This document shows positions 22,259 to 30,710 of a stretch of 64,000 bases of DNA, piece after piece (the stretch's first letter is position 1; every line of letters starts with the position of its first letter). The translations under genes were made by a program, and so were the position numbers. Source of the stretch: Arthrobacter sp. H-02-3 (GTDB lineage: Bacteria > Actinomycetota > Actinomycetes > Actinomycetales > Micrococcaceae); the NCBI RefSeq assembly GCF_003097355.1, contig NZ_PYUI01000007.1, forward strand, positions 124,001-188,000, written 5' to 3'. The notes beneath the pieces were generated by a model. The model searched no databases and was not told where the DNA came from. It saw only the letters and a list, made by a program, of their open reading frames with translations.

Positions 22259-24877
22259 TTGCGAAAACTGAACATAGCGGCAACAGTGATTGCCGCCGTG
22301 ATGCTGGCAGCAGCGTTGCCCCAAACCGCTGTGGCGGCCGTTCCCTCCGTTGCAGTTCCAGCCGTTGCTGTTCCGGCCGTTGCTGTTCCAGCCGTGTCGG
22401 ACCCGAGCCCGCAGGGGCAGGTGGATGACTTTGTCCGGCCCGAGCAGCCGGCCAACAAGGCGAGGAGCGAGTACACCTACGTAAGCGCGCCGCTGGCAGG
22501 CACCCTGAAGACCACCCTGGTGACCGTGCAGCTGGCCGACAAGACCGCAGCGGAGACGGACGCCGCCGTGCCGATGGCGGCGGCGAAGGCCTCCCTCAGC
22601 GCGGCCAACCGCTACTGGGCGCACGCCACCGCCGGGCGCGTGGACATTGCCCTGAGCTCGTCCCGCCTGCTGCACAAGTCGGCCGCGAAATCCACGCAGT
22701 CACCGTCGCAGATCGTGGACATAGTCTCCCAGGAGCTGGGCTGGACGCAGAGTGCCTACACTGCGCTTGTGATCTTCATCCCCGGCGCGTACCTGAGCAA
22801 CGGCACCGCCGGCATGACCTACAGCAACGGCACCACGGGCGGCCGGATCCTGATGCCGCAGAACAGCCGGCTCGCAACCCCCGTACTGACCCATGAGTTC
22901 GGCCATGCCCTGGGCATGGACCACGCCAACAGCCTGCTGTGCGGCAGCGGGGCCATGGACGTGGCCTCCGGTCCCTACGCGGGCTTTGCTGATCCCACCT
23001 GCAGCATCAAGCCCTATGGCGACAACCTGGACCTCATGGGGATCTCGCACTGGGACGTCATGCCGGAAATCAGCGCCAGCCTCTGGGAAATGGGCCGGTT
23101 CGGCAACGGCAACGAGATCACCAACCTGGGCACAGTCTCCGGGCCCCGCAAGGTGACCCTCGCACCCTGGGCCGGCGACGCCGCCAACCGGGCAGTGAAG
23201 TTCACTGACCCGAAATCCGGCGAGGTCTACTACCTCGAGCTCCGGGCTCCGGTGGGCTACGACTCCGTGATCGCTCAGGCCGGAAACCGCGGTGTGAAGA
23301 TCACCCAGCAGGGCGGCGGCAACTCCTCGATCCTGCTCCCGCCCGACACCCGCGCGGCCGCCTTCAACGGCTACTACAGCAACACCCAGGCCTGGCAGGC
23401 CGGACAGACCTTCACAACGCACGCCGGCACCAAGGTGAGCATCGATTCGGTCACCGACACCGCGGCCAGCGTGACCATCCGTCCGCCCGGAGCGCCCGCC
23501 GTCGGCTACGTCGAGTCCATGGCCATCAACCGCTCCGGCGCCAAGGCCAGCCTGGACATCGCCGGCTGGGCGTATGACACCGCCAAGCCCTCCGAATCAT
23601 CCACGGTCCACATCTACGTGACGCCGCCCGGCGGCACCGCAACCGGCTACGCCGTGGCAGCGAACCAGGTCCGCGCGGACGTTAACAAGGTCATGCAGGT
23701 GACCGGCAACCACGGGTTCACCCGTTCCTTCAATCTGACCGCGGCCGGCGTATATAAGGTCTGCGTCTACGCCCTGAGCAGCGCCGAACCGACGGACCTG
23801 GGCTGCAAGTCCCTGACCCTTGCAGGGACGCCGGCCACCGCCGGCTATCTCGAGTCCCTGACACTCACCAGGGCCGGCGGGGCGACGGTGCTGCGGGCCA
23901 CCGGCTGGAGCTACGATCCCGGAACGCCCGCTGCGTCCATCCCGGTCCACCTCTACGTGACCGATCCGGCAGGCAAGACGACGTCCCAGGCCATCACCGC
24001 CAACAAGAGCCGCGCGGACGTCAACCTGGTGATGTCCGTGACGGGAAGCCACGGCTTCACCTCGGACCTCCCCGTGACCATGAGCGGGCAGTACAAGGTA
24101 TGCGCCTACGGCATTGCCGTCACGGCATTCAGCCTGGGCAACAGCATCCTGGGCTGTAAATACGTGACGCCACGGGCAACACCGGCGCCCGCCGGCTTCC
24201 TGGAAAGCACCGTGGTCAAGACGGACGCGGCGACGGCCACCATCACGGCCACCGGGTGGAGCCTGGATCCCGGAACTCCGGCTGCCTCCATCCCGGTCCA
24301 CCTCTACGTCACCGACCCCAAGGGTGTCACCAAGAGTTCCGCTTATACGGCCAACCAGTCCCGGGCCGACGTCAACACGGTCATGGCGACCACCGGAAAC
24401 CACGGCTACCGGGTGGCGCTGCCGGTCACGACGCCGGGTAACTACAAAATCTGCGCCTACGGCATCGCCGTCAGCGTCTTCCCGCTGGGCAACAGCCTCC
24501 TGGGCTGCTCAACGGTGAGCGTTGCCGCCACGCCCGCGCCGGTCGGGTACCTGGAGTCCGTTAAGGTCCAGCTCGGCGGGATGGGATCCGCGCTCGTGGC
24601 CAGCGGCTGGAGCGTGGACCCGGGCATGACGCGGGCAAACGTTCCCATCCACCTCTACGTCACGTCCCCTGACGGCACCACGAAGGGGACGGCCTACGTG
24701 GCCAACCGGTACAGGGCCGACGTCAACTCGGTCCTCCAGATCTCCGGCAACCACGGCTACCGGATTGTCATCCCCGTCACCAAACGCGGCGTGTACACCG
24801 TGTGCGCTTGGGGCCTGGGCGTAGCCGGGATGTCCTCCGGCAACACTCAGCTCGGCTGCCTCAAGGCCACCTTCTAG
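22259..24877 (+). CDS. Secreted metzincin-like zinc metalloprotease with four C-terminal repeats
   Basis: The 872-residue protein starts at TTG (22259) with a signal peptide (RKLNIAATVIAAVMLAAALP, cleavage near AVA). The catalytic core contains HEFGHALGMDH with zinc histidines near 212, 216 and 222 and a glutamate base at 213; LDLMGISHWD downstream may be the Met-turn of a metzincin. From about residue 413 to the end there are four repeats of about 110 residues. Each has a GYxES opening, a GW-x-x-DP strand, VHLYVT, an ANxSRADVN segment, a G-x-HG turn and a paired cysteine pattern (KxCAYG and LGC). The repeats resemble wall- or matrix-attached beta-sandwich modules, but I know no name for them. 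It should be extracellular. No Shine-Dalgarno sequence is clear. Confidence 0.85.
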   Translation: MRKLNIAATVIAAVMLAAALPQTAVAAVPSVAVPAVAVPAVAVPAVSDPSPQGQVDDFVRPEQPANKARSEYTYVSAPLAGTLKTTLVTVQLADKTAAETDAAVPMAAAKASLSAANRYWAHATAGRVDIALSSSRLLHKSAAKSTQSPSQIVDIVSQELGWTQSAYTALVIFIPGAYLSNGTAGMTYSNGTTGGRILMPQNSRLATPVLTHEFGHALGMDHANSLLCGSGAMDVASGPYAGFADPTCSIKPYGDNLDLMGISHWDVMPEISASLWEMGRFGNGNEITNLGTVSGPRKVTLAPWAGDAANRAVKFTDPKSGEVYYLELRAPVGYDSVIAQAGNRGVKITQQGGGNSSILLPPDTRAAAFNGYYSNTQAWQAGQTFTTHAGTKVSIDSVTDTAASVTIRPPGAPAVGYVESMAINRSGAKASLDIAGWAYDTAKPSESSTVHIYVTPPGGTATGYAVAANQVRADVNKVMQVTGNHGFTRSFNLTAAGVYKVCVYALSSAEPTDLGCKSLTLAGTPATAGYLESLTLTRAGGATVLRATGWSYDPGTPAASIPVHLYVTDPAGKTTSQAITANKSRADVNLVMSVTGSHGFTSDLPVTMSGQYKVCAYGIAVTAFSLGNSILGCKYVTPRATPAPAGFLESTVVKTDAATATITATGWSLDPGTPAASIPVHLYVTDPKGVTKSSAYTANQSRADVNTVMATTGNHGYRVALPVTTPGNYKICAYGIAVSVFPLGNSLLGCSTVSVAATPAPVGYLESVKVQLGGMGSALVASGWSVDPGMTRANVPIHLYVTSPDGTTKGTAYVANRYRADVNSVLQISGNHGYRIVIPVTKRGVYTVCAWGLGVAGMSSGNTQLGCLKATF
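22349..22393 (+). repeat. Three tandem 15-bp repeats in the metalloprotease gene
   Basis: Units at 22349, 22364 and 22379 read GTTGCAGTTCCAGCC, GTTGCTGTTCCGGCC and GTTGCTGTTCCAGCC. Each codes VAVPA just after the signal peptide. Being a multiple of three, copy-number change would keep the frame. Confidence 0.85.
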
Positions 24878-24907
24878 CCCCCGTTCGGCGGTGTCAGCCC
24901 CTCGCGG

Positions 24908-24913
24908 TAGCGT
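24908..24913 (+). promoter_or_regulatory. -10 box placing thiL transcription start at its start codon
   Basis: TAGCGT is followed by exactly six bases and then GTG (24920). No Shine-Dalgarno sequence is present. This is the leaderless arrangement. Confidence 0.5.
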
Positions 24914-24919
24914 AGGGCT

Positions 24920-24964
24920 GTGCCTGAAACTCCCGTGCCTGAAGCTCCCGTGCCTGTAACTTCC
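24920..24964 (+). repeat. Three tandem 15-bp repeats at the thiL start
   Basis: GTGCCTGAAACTCCC, GTGCCTGAAGCTCCC and GTGCCTGTAACTTCC begin at 24920, 24935 and 24950. Each offers an in-frame GTG, so the repeat multiplies possible start codons. Confidence 0.85.
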
Positions 24965-26020
24965 GTGTCCGAAACCCAGCCCGCGGAGGCCGGCCTGACC
25001 GTCGCCGGGCTTTCGGAGTCCCAGCTGCTGGAGCGCATCTTCCCGCGGCTCATCATCCCGGTGCCCGCCGGCGGGCCGGAGGCGCCCACGTCCTTGCTGC
25101 TCGGGCCGGGGGATGACGCCGCGATTGTCGCGGCGCCGGACGGGCGCACGGTGCTGAGCATCGACACCCAGGTGGCGGACCAGGACTTCCGGCTGCAATG
25201 GAACAACGGCTACCGGACCAGCGGGTACGACGTCGGCTGGAAGGCGGCCGCGCAAAACCTCAGCGACATCAACGCCATGGGTGCCCGGTCCACGTCCCTT
25301 GTGGTGAGCCTGACCATGCCGCCGGAAACCCCGGTGTCCTGGGTGGAGGATTTCGCGGACGGCCTCACCGCCGGCATCCGGGAGCTGGGCGCCCGCGGCT
25401 GCACGGTGGCCGGCGGGGACCTGGGCCGCGGCCGCGAACTGGCCGTCAGCGTGGCGGTCGTGGGCACCCTTGACGGCAAGGAGCCGGTCCTGCGCTCCGG
25501 GGCCCGGCCGGGGGACACTGTGGCCCTGGCCGGAACGGTGGGCCGCGCCGCCGCCGGCCTGGCGCTGCTGGAGTCGGAGATCAGCGTCGTGGAGCTGACG
25601 GCCGCACAGCGAGCCCTCATGGACACCCAGTGCCGGCCGCTGCCGCCGCTCGCTGCGGGCCCTGCGGCCCGTGACGCCGGCGCGTCGGCAATGATGGACA
25701 TTTCGGACGGCCTGGTCCGCGACGGCAATCGCATGGCCGCGGCCAGCCATGCCGTGCTGAACCTGGACGCCGCCGCCCTGAAGGAACTCGCTGTTCCGCT
25801 GCTGCCGGCGTCGGAGCTGCTGGGGGCAGACCCGATGCCCTGGGTCCTGGGCGGGGGCGAAGACCACGGGCTGTTGGCTACATTCCCCGCGGGGGTTCAG
25901 CTCCCTGCCGGTTTCACTGCGATAGGCTCGGTAGAGACCCCTGCACCAACTGAAAGCACGGGAGTAAAGATCGCGGGCAGGCCCGCTGACGCTGTGGGAT
26001 GGGATCACTTTGCAGACTAA
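24920..26020 (+). CDS. thiL: Thiamine-monophosphate kinase
   Basis: The 366-residue product has the ThiL pattern: LLLGPGDDAAIV (nucleotide-binding acidic loop), LSIDTQVADQDFRL, GWKAAAQNLSDINAMGA, VAGGDLGRG and MMDISDGLVRDGNRMA, ending with VLGGGEDHGLL. The enzyme phosphorylates thiamine monophosphate to the diphosphate with ATP in the cytoplasm. The first 45 bases are three 15-bp repeats each starting with GTG, so the exact start is uncertain; the core begins near residue 28. The last 11 bases overlap the next gene. A leaderless transcript is suggested by the box at 24908. Confidence 0.93.
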   Translation: MPETPVPEAPVPVTSVSETQPAEAGLTVAGLSESQLLERIFPRLIIPVPAGGPEAPTSLLLGPGDDAAIVAAPDGRTVLSIDTQVADQDFRLQWNNGYRTSGYDVGWKAAAQNLSDINAMGARSTSLVVSLTMPPETPVSWVEDFADGLTAGIRELGARGCTVAGGDLGRGRELAVSVAVVGTLDGKEPVLRSGARPGDTVALAGTVGRAAAGLALLESEISVVELTAAQRALMDTQCRPLPPLAAGPAARDAGASAMMDISDGLVRDGNRMAAASHAVLNLDAAALKELAVPLLPASELLGADPMPWVLGGGEDHGLLATFPAGVQLPAGFTAIGSVETPAPTESTGVKIAGRPADAVGWDHFAD

Positions 26021-27059
26021 AATTGCCGCCAACGCGCAAGCGATGAAGCGGTGGTTGAGCAAGGCGGAGACAACGCTCGGAAACCACAGCGACCGCCTGA
26101 ACGCCATCAACATCTTTCCCGTGGCCGACGGCGACACCGGCACCAACCTCTACCTGACCGCCCGGGCTGCGGCGCGTGCCGCTGACCCCGCCCAGCACGA
26201 CGTCGGCGCCGTCCTGGCGCAGGCCGGCCAGGCGGCCATGGAACAGGCCCGCGGCAACTCGGGAACACTGTTTGCCGTGTTCCTCTGCGCCGCCGCCGAA
26301 CCGTTGGCCGGACACACCCGGATCAGCTCGCCGCTGCTGGCTGCGGCCCTGAACCGGGCCCAGCTCCGGGCCTGGTCCGCGCTGAGCGATCCCGTGCCCG
26401 GCACCATGCTCTCCGTCATGGAAGCCGCCGCCCGCGCCGTGGCTGCCGTGGACTCCGCGCACGACGGCGATGACAGCAACCAGACCCTCGGCCTGGCCCT
26501 GGACGCCGCCGTCGAGGCAGCCCTGGCCGCCGTGGTGCACACGGAGGACCAGCTCGCTGCCCTGCACGCCGCCCATGTGGTGGACGCCGGCGGCGTGGGC
26601 ATGCTCCTGATCCTGGACTGCCTCCGCTCCGCCGTGCTGGGCGAGGAGCTCCAGAGCGAACTGCTGGACGGCCTGCACGGCTACGACGTCCAGGATCCGC
26701 ACATCCACGTCGGCATGCCCCGCGACGACGGCGTCGAACTCATGTGCACCATCTCCCTGTCCCCGCTGGACGCCGCCATGATGCGGCAGCGGCTCGACGA
26801 AATGGGCGACTCCGTGATCATGAGCCAGGTGGGCGGCGCCGTGGATGCTGCCGGGCACTACCGCTGGCGCGTCCACGTCCACGTCCTGGATGCCGAACCT
26901 GCCGTTGCGCTGATCCGTTCCCTGGGCGAGCCCACGGACATCTCCGTGAGCGAGCTCGCCCTGCCGCGCGACCCGGAGACAGAGGCCGCCGTCACCGCGG
27001 CCGCCGTGGCCCCGGTCCTGGCCGCTGAAACCCGAAACCCCGACGGATATGCACGCTGA
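26010..27059 (+). CDS. DAK2-domain protein, FakA N-terminal-like
   Basis: The 349-residue protein begins with a DAK2/DhaL-type nucleotide-binding domain: LNAINIFPVADGDTGTNLYLT provides the magnesium-binding aspartates, followed by AMEQARGNSGT and a later DAGGVGML segment. The C-terminal third (from about 215) resembles the FakA middle domain. Related proteins are the ATP-binding subunit of fatty-acid kinase; full-length FakA is longer (about 550 residues), so this is a shorter relative. A TTG start at 26010 overlaps thiL by 11 bases; ATG at 26043 is an alternative. It overlaps recG by 11 bases, and in many actinobacteria a DAK2 protein precedes recG. Confidence 0.82.
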   Translation: MQTKIAANAQAMKRWLSKAETTLGNHSDRLNAINIFPVADGDTGTNLYLTARAAARAADPAQHDVGAVLAQAGQAAMEQARGNSGTLFAVFLCAAAEPLAGHTRISSPLLAAALNRAQLRAWSALSDPVPGTMLSVMEAAARAVAAVDSAHDGDDSNQTLGLALDAAVEAALAAVVHTEDQLAALHAAHVVDAGGVGMLLILDCLRSAVLGEELQSELLDGLHGYDVQDPHIHVGMPRDDGVELMCTISLSPLDAAMMRQRLDEMGDSVIMSQVGGAVDAAGHYRWRVHVHVLDAEPAVALIRSLGEPTDISVSELALPRDPETEAAVTAAAVAPVLAAETRNPDGYAR

Positions 27060-29301
27060 ACTTGAACTGGGCCTGGAACGCCGGATCGGCAAGCGCTCCG
27101 CGGCTGTCATCGAAAAACACCTCGGCATCACCACCGTCGGCGGCCTCCTGAACTACTTCCCGCGCCGCTATCTCAGCCGCGGCGAGCTGACACCCATCAG
27201 CGAGGTCCCGCTGGATGAGGAAGTGACCCTGATCGCCCGGGTGATCTCCAACAGCACCCGGGCCATGCGCGCCCGGCGCGGTTCACTCACCGACGTCGTG
27301 ATTTCCGACGACGCCGGGACCGCCGGTTCCGGACGAACCGGCGGCGGACTGCCGGGCACGCTCAAGGTCAGCTTCTTCAACGGGTTCCGGGCCAAGGCCG
27401 AGCTCCAGCCGGGCCGGCGCGCCATGTTTTCCGGCAAGGTCACGCGCTACGGCGGCTCCCTGGGCCTGACCAACCCCGATTTCCTGCTGCTCGACGAGGA
27501 CCCCGAGACCCCGGGCCTGGACCCGGAGAAGCTCGCGGCCATGCCGATTCCGGTGTACCCGGCCACCGCGAAACTCACCAGCTGGTCCATCCAGAAGGTC
27601 ATCTCGACCCTGCTGGACACCCTCGAGCTCGAGGCCCTCGGCGACCCGCTGCCCGCGGAGATCGCGGCGCGGGAGAAGTTCCTGCCGGTCGCGGACGCCT
27701 ACCGGCTGATCCACGCCCCGCAAACCCCGGCCGACTGGCAGCGCGCCCGGGACCGCTTCCGCTACCAGGAAGCCCTGGTGCTCCAGTCGGCCCTGGCCCG
27801 CCGCCGGGCCCAGCTGGCCGCCGAGGAAGCGACGGCCCGGCGCCCGGCACCAAACGGGCTTCTGCCCGCCTTCGACCGCCAGCTGCCGTTCACGCTGACC
27901 GCCGGGCAGGCCGCCGTCGGCAAGACGCTCTCCGAAGAGCTCGCGCAGGACTCGCCGATGAACCGGCTGCTCCAGGGCGAGGTGGGTTCCGGCAAGACCA
28001 TCGTGGCCCTGCGCGCCATGCTGCAGGTGGTGGACGCCGGGGGGCAGGCGGCCCTGCTCGCCCCCACCGAAGTCCTTGCCGCCCAGCACTACGAATCCAT
28101 CCGGCGCACGCTCGGACCGCTCTCCCGGGACGGGATGCTCGGCGGGTTCGGTCCGGACGCCGTCCAGGTCACGCTCCTCACCGGCTCCATGCCCACCGCG
28201 GCGCGGAAGCAGGCCATGCTCGACGCGGCCTCCGGGACAGCCGGAATCGTGATCGGCACCCACGCCCTGCTCAGCGAGACCGTGTCCTTCTACGACCTCG
28301 GACTGATCGTGGTGGACGAACAGCACCGTTTCGGCGTCGAACAGCGCGACGCCCTCCGGGCCAAGGCGAGCAAACCCCCGCACCTGCTGGTCATGACAGC
28401 CACCCCGATTCCCCGGACCGTGGCCATGACTGTATTCGGGGACCTCGAAACCTCGGTCCTGGACGAACTCCCCGCGGGCCGCGCGCCGATCTCCACCCAC
28501 GTGGTGGGGCTCGCCGAGCACCCGGCCTGGGCCGGCCGCATCTGGTCCCGTTCGCGGGAGGAGATCGACGCCGGCCACCAGGTCTACGTGGTGTGCCCCA
28601 AGATCGGCGAGGACGACGACGGCGACTTCACCCCGGGCGAGGCCGAACCGTCCGCCGCGGACCTGGAAGGCGAGAACGGCGCGCGGGAGCTCGCCTCCGT
28701 CACCGGCGTCGTGGAACACCTCCGGGACGAGCCGGCCCTGGCCGGGGTGCCGGTCGCGCCACTGCACGGCCGGCAGGACCCCGCCCTGAAGTCCGAGACC
28801 ATGGCCTCCTTCACGGCCAACCAGACCAAGCTGCTGGTCTCCACCACCGTGATCGAGGTCGGCGTGGACGTGCACAACGCCACGCTCATGGTGATCCTGG
28901 ACGCGGACCGTTTTGGCATCTCCCAGCTCCACCAGTTGCGCGGCCGGGTGGGCCGCGGCGGCCTGCCGGGGACCTGCCTGCTGGTCACCACACTGGAGCC
29001 GGGCCATCCGAGCCGCCGCCGGCTGGACGCCGTGGCGGCCACCACGGACGGCTTTGAGCTCTCCCAGGAGGACCTCAAACTGCGCCGGGAGGGCGATATC
29101 CTGGGCGCCTCGCAGTCCGGCGGGCGCTCCACACTGAAACTGTTGCGCGTGCTCGAACACGAGGACGTGATTGCCCGGGCCCGGAAGGACGCCCAGCGGA
29201 TCGTGGCCGCCGATCCCACGCTGGCGGGCCGGCCCTTGCTCGCCGCGGCCATCGACGAATACTTGAACCCCGAGAAGGAGGCGTTCCTTGAACGCGGCTA
29301 G
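27049..29301 (+). CDS. recG: ATP-dependent DNA helicase RecG
   Basis: This 750-residue protein has the N-terminal wedge domain (about 55-190), Walker A in GEVGSGKTIVALRAM, the DExH box as DEQHRFGVEQR, VMTATPIPRTVAMT, and motif V/VI segments STTVIEVGVDV and QLRGRVGRGG, ending with the TRG-type region. RecG remodels stalled replication forks and branches Holliday junctions. It begins inside the 3' end of the DAK2 gene and rsmD follows 39 bases later, so the plus-strand genes thiL-DAK2-recG-rsmD look like one operon. Confidence 0.97.
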   Translation: MHAELELGLERRIGKRSAAVIEKHLGITTVGGLLNYFPRRYLSRGELTPISEVPLDEEVTLIARVISNSTRAMRARRGSLTDVVISDDAGTAGSGRTGGGLPGTLKVSFFNGFRAKAELQPGRRAMFSGKVTRYGGSLGLTNPDFLLLDEDPETPGLDPEKLAAMPIPVYPATAKLTSWSIQKVISTLLDTLELEALGDPLPAEIAAREKFLPVADAYRLIHAPQTPADWQRARDRFRYQEALVLQSALARRRAQLAAEEATARRPAPNGLLPAFDRQLPFTLTAGQAAVGKTLSEELAQDSPMNRLLQGEVGSGKTIVALRAMLQVVDAGGQAALLAPTEVLAAQHYESIRRTLGPLSRDGMLGGFGPDAVQVTLLTGSMPTAARKQAMLDAASGTAGIVIGTHALLSETVSFYDLGLIVVDEQHRFGVEQRDALRAKASKPPHLLVMTATPIPRTVAMTVFGDLETSVLDELPAGRAPISTHVVGLAEHPAWAGRIWSRSREEIDAGHQVYVVCPKIGEDDDGDFTPGEAEPSAADLEGENGARELASVTGVVEHLRDEPALAGVPVAPLHGRQDPALKSETMASFTANQTKLLVSTTVIEVGVDVHNATLMVILDADRFGISQLHQLRGRVGRGGLPGTCLLVTTLEPGHPSRRRLDAVAATTDGFELSQEDLKLRREGDILGASQSGGRSTLKLLRVLEHEDVIARARKDAQRIVAADPTLAGRPLLAAAIDEYLNPEKEAFLERG

Positions 29302-29340
29302 GACCACGAGCCAGGCACACACGTCCACGGGGGACCGCGC

Positions 29341-29922
29341 ATGAGCCGGATCATTGCCGGCTCGGCCGGCGGCAGCCCCCTGACCAGCGTCCCCGGGAAC
29401 ATGACGCGTCCCACGACCGACCGCGTCAAGGAAGCGCTGTTTTCCCGGCTGGACGCTTTCAACGTCATTGCCGGTGCCCGGGTGCTGGACCTCTACGCGG
29501 GATCCGGCTCACTCGGCGTGGAGAGCGGCAGCCGTGGCGCCGATTCTGTGGACCTGGTCGAATTCGACGCCAAGGCCAGCGCTGTCTGCCAGAAGAACGC
29601 GGACCTGGTCAACACCGTGGCACGCCGCAAGGTGGTCTCCGTGCACCGCTCCAAGGTCGAATCGTTCCTGGAACGGACCGCCGATGCCGTGCTCTGGGAC
29701 CTGGTGTTCCTGGACCCGCCCTACCCGCTGGACGAACCGGCGCTCGCCGCCGTGCTGGCCAAGCTGGTGCCGCACCTGGGCGAGGGGGCCGTCGTCGTGG
29801 TGGAACGCTCCTCCAGGAGCCCCGAACCGGAGTGGCCCGACGGCGTGGAACGATTTGCCGAGAAGAAGTACGGGGAAACCCGCCTGTGGTTCGCCGAACC
29901 CGGCGTCGCGGCCGCGGACTAA
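29341..29922 (+). CDS. rsmD: 16S rRNA (guanine(966)-N2)-methyltransferase
   Basis: The 193-residue protein shows RIIAGSAGG, TRPTTDRVKEALFSRL, the SAM-binding VLDLYAGSGSLGVES and the catalytic FLDPPYPLD motif. RsmD methylates G966 of 16S rRNA on the assembled small subunit. ATG at 29341 has GGGGGA six bases upstream. The stop overlaps that of the convergent minus-strand gene by four bases. Confidence 0.95.
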   Translation: MSRIIAGSAGGSPLTSVPGNMTRPTTDRVKEALFSRLDAFNVIAGARVLDLYAGSGSLGVESGSRGADSVDLVEFDAKASAVCQKNADLVNTVARRKVVSVHRSKVESFLERTADAVLWDLVFLDPPYPLDEPALAAVLAKLVPHLGEGAVVVVERSSRSPEPEWPDGVERFAEKKYGETRLWFAEPGVAAAD

Positions 29923-30710
29923 TCGGACAGTACGTCCAGTTCGACGCCGGCGAGGACCTTGGCCGGATGCGGACCGCGGGCCGTGAGGGCCGCCGTCCAG
30001 ACCTCCGGCCACGGGCCCTGCGTCCCGGTCAGGATGATGTTGCCGGGGTAGCAGCCGGTGAACATCCCGGCCTCCGCGAAGGCCGCGACGTCCCACATGG
30101 CGCGGCGCAGGGCCGCGACCTGGCTGCGGACCAGGGTCAGCCCGGGTTCGTCGCCCACGTTGACAATCAGGACCCCGCGCGGCGTCAGCCGTGCTGCAGC
30201 CTCCTCATAGAACTCGGTGCACGCGATATGTGCCGGCGCCTCCGGCCCGGAGAAAATATCCAGGATTACGACGTCGAAGCGCAGCTCCGCAGGAAGCCCG
30301 GCGAGGGCGTCGCGGGCATCGCCGATCACCGTGTGCAGCCGGGTTCCCTCCGGCAGGGGCAGTTGCGCCAGCACGAAGTCCAGCAGTTCGCGCTCCAGCT
30401 CCACGGCGTACTGGACCGAGCCTGGCCGGGTGGCCTGGATGTAGCGGGCCAGCGTCAGGGCACCAGCGCCCAGGTGCAGCGCCGTGATCGGCTCGCCCCA
30501 CGGAGCGGCGAGGTCCACCACGTGCCCGATCCTGCGCAGGTACTCGTAGAAGATGTCGCCGGGATCGGCCAGATTGACGTGGGACTGCTCCGCGCCGCCG
30601 ATGCTCAGCACGAAGCCGCCGTCGGTAAAGGGATCCGGTTCGATTTCGGCGTGCTGTCCCGTGGTCCGCAGGAACCGTGAGGCGCCGGGCTGCTTCTCTG
30701 CCATTCTCAC
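29919..30710 (-). CDS. Spermidine-synthase-like methyltransferase-fold protein
   Basis: The 263-residue protein has a Rossmann SAM-type fold of the spermidine/spermine synthase group: ALHLGAGALTLARYIQ (glycine loop), VELERELLDF (acidic end of beta-2), VIGDARDAL and DVVILDIFSGPEAP. True aminopropyltransferases keep a specific substrate pattern that I cannot confirm, and the actinobacterial family is often of unknown substrate. GTG at 30710 overlaps the stop of the upstream aminotransferase gene (GTGA); ATG at 30704 is possible. It is the last gene of a three-gene minus-strand operon with SDR and aminotransferase. Confidence 0.75.
   Translation of the reverse strand: MRMAEKQPGASRFLRTTGQHAEIEPDPFTDGGFVLSIGGAEQSHVNLADPGDIFYEYLRRIGHVVDLAAPWGEPITALHLGAGALTLARYIQATRPGSVQYAVELERELLDFVLAQLPLPEGTRLHTVIGDARDALAGLPAELRFDVVILDIFSGPEAPAHIACTEFYEEAAARLTPRGVLIVNVGDEPGLTLVRSQVAALRRAMWDVAAFAEAGMFTGCYPGNIILTGTQGPWPEVWTAALTARGPHPAKVLAGVELDVLSD

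Noticed and set aside
22349..22393. Short tandem repeat considered as CRISPR-like
   Set aside because: Units are 15 bp without spacers and lie in frame within a coding gene.
27283..29328. Minus-strand open frame of 681 codons
   Set aside because: It is antisense to recG, which has full helicase motifs; the shadow product is Gly/His/Gln-rich and has no domain.
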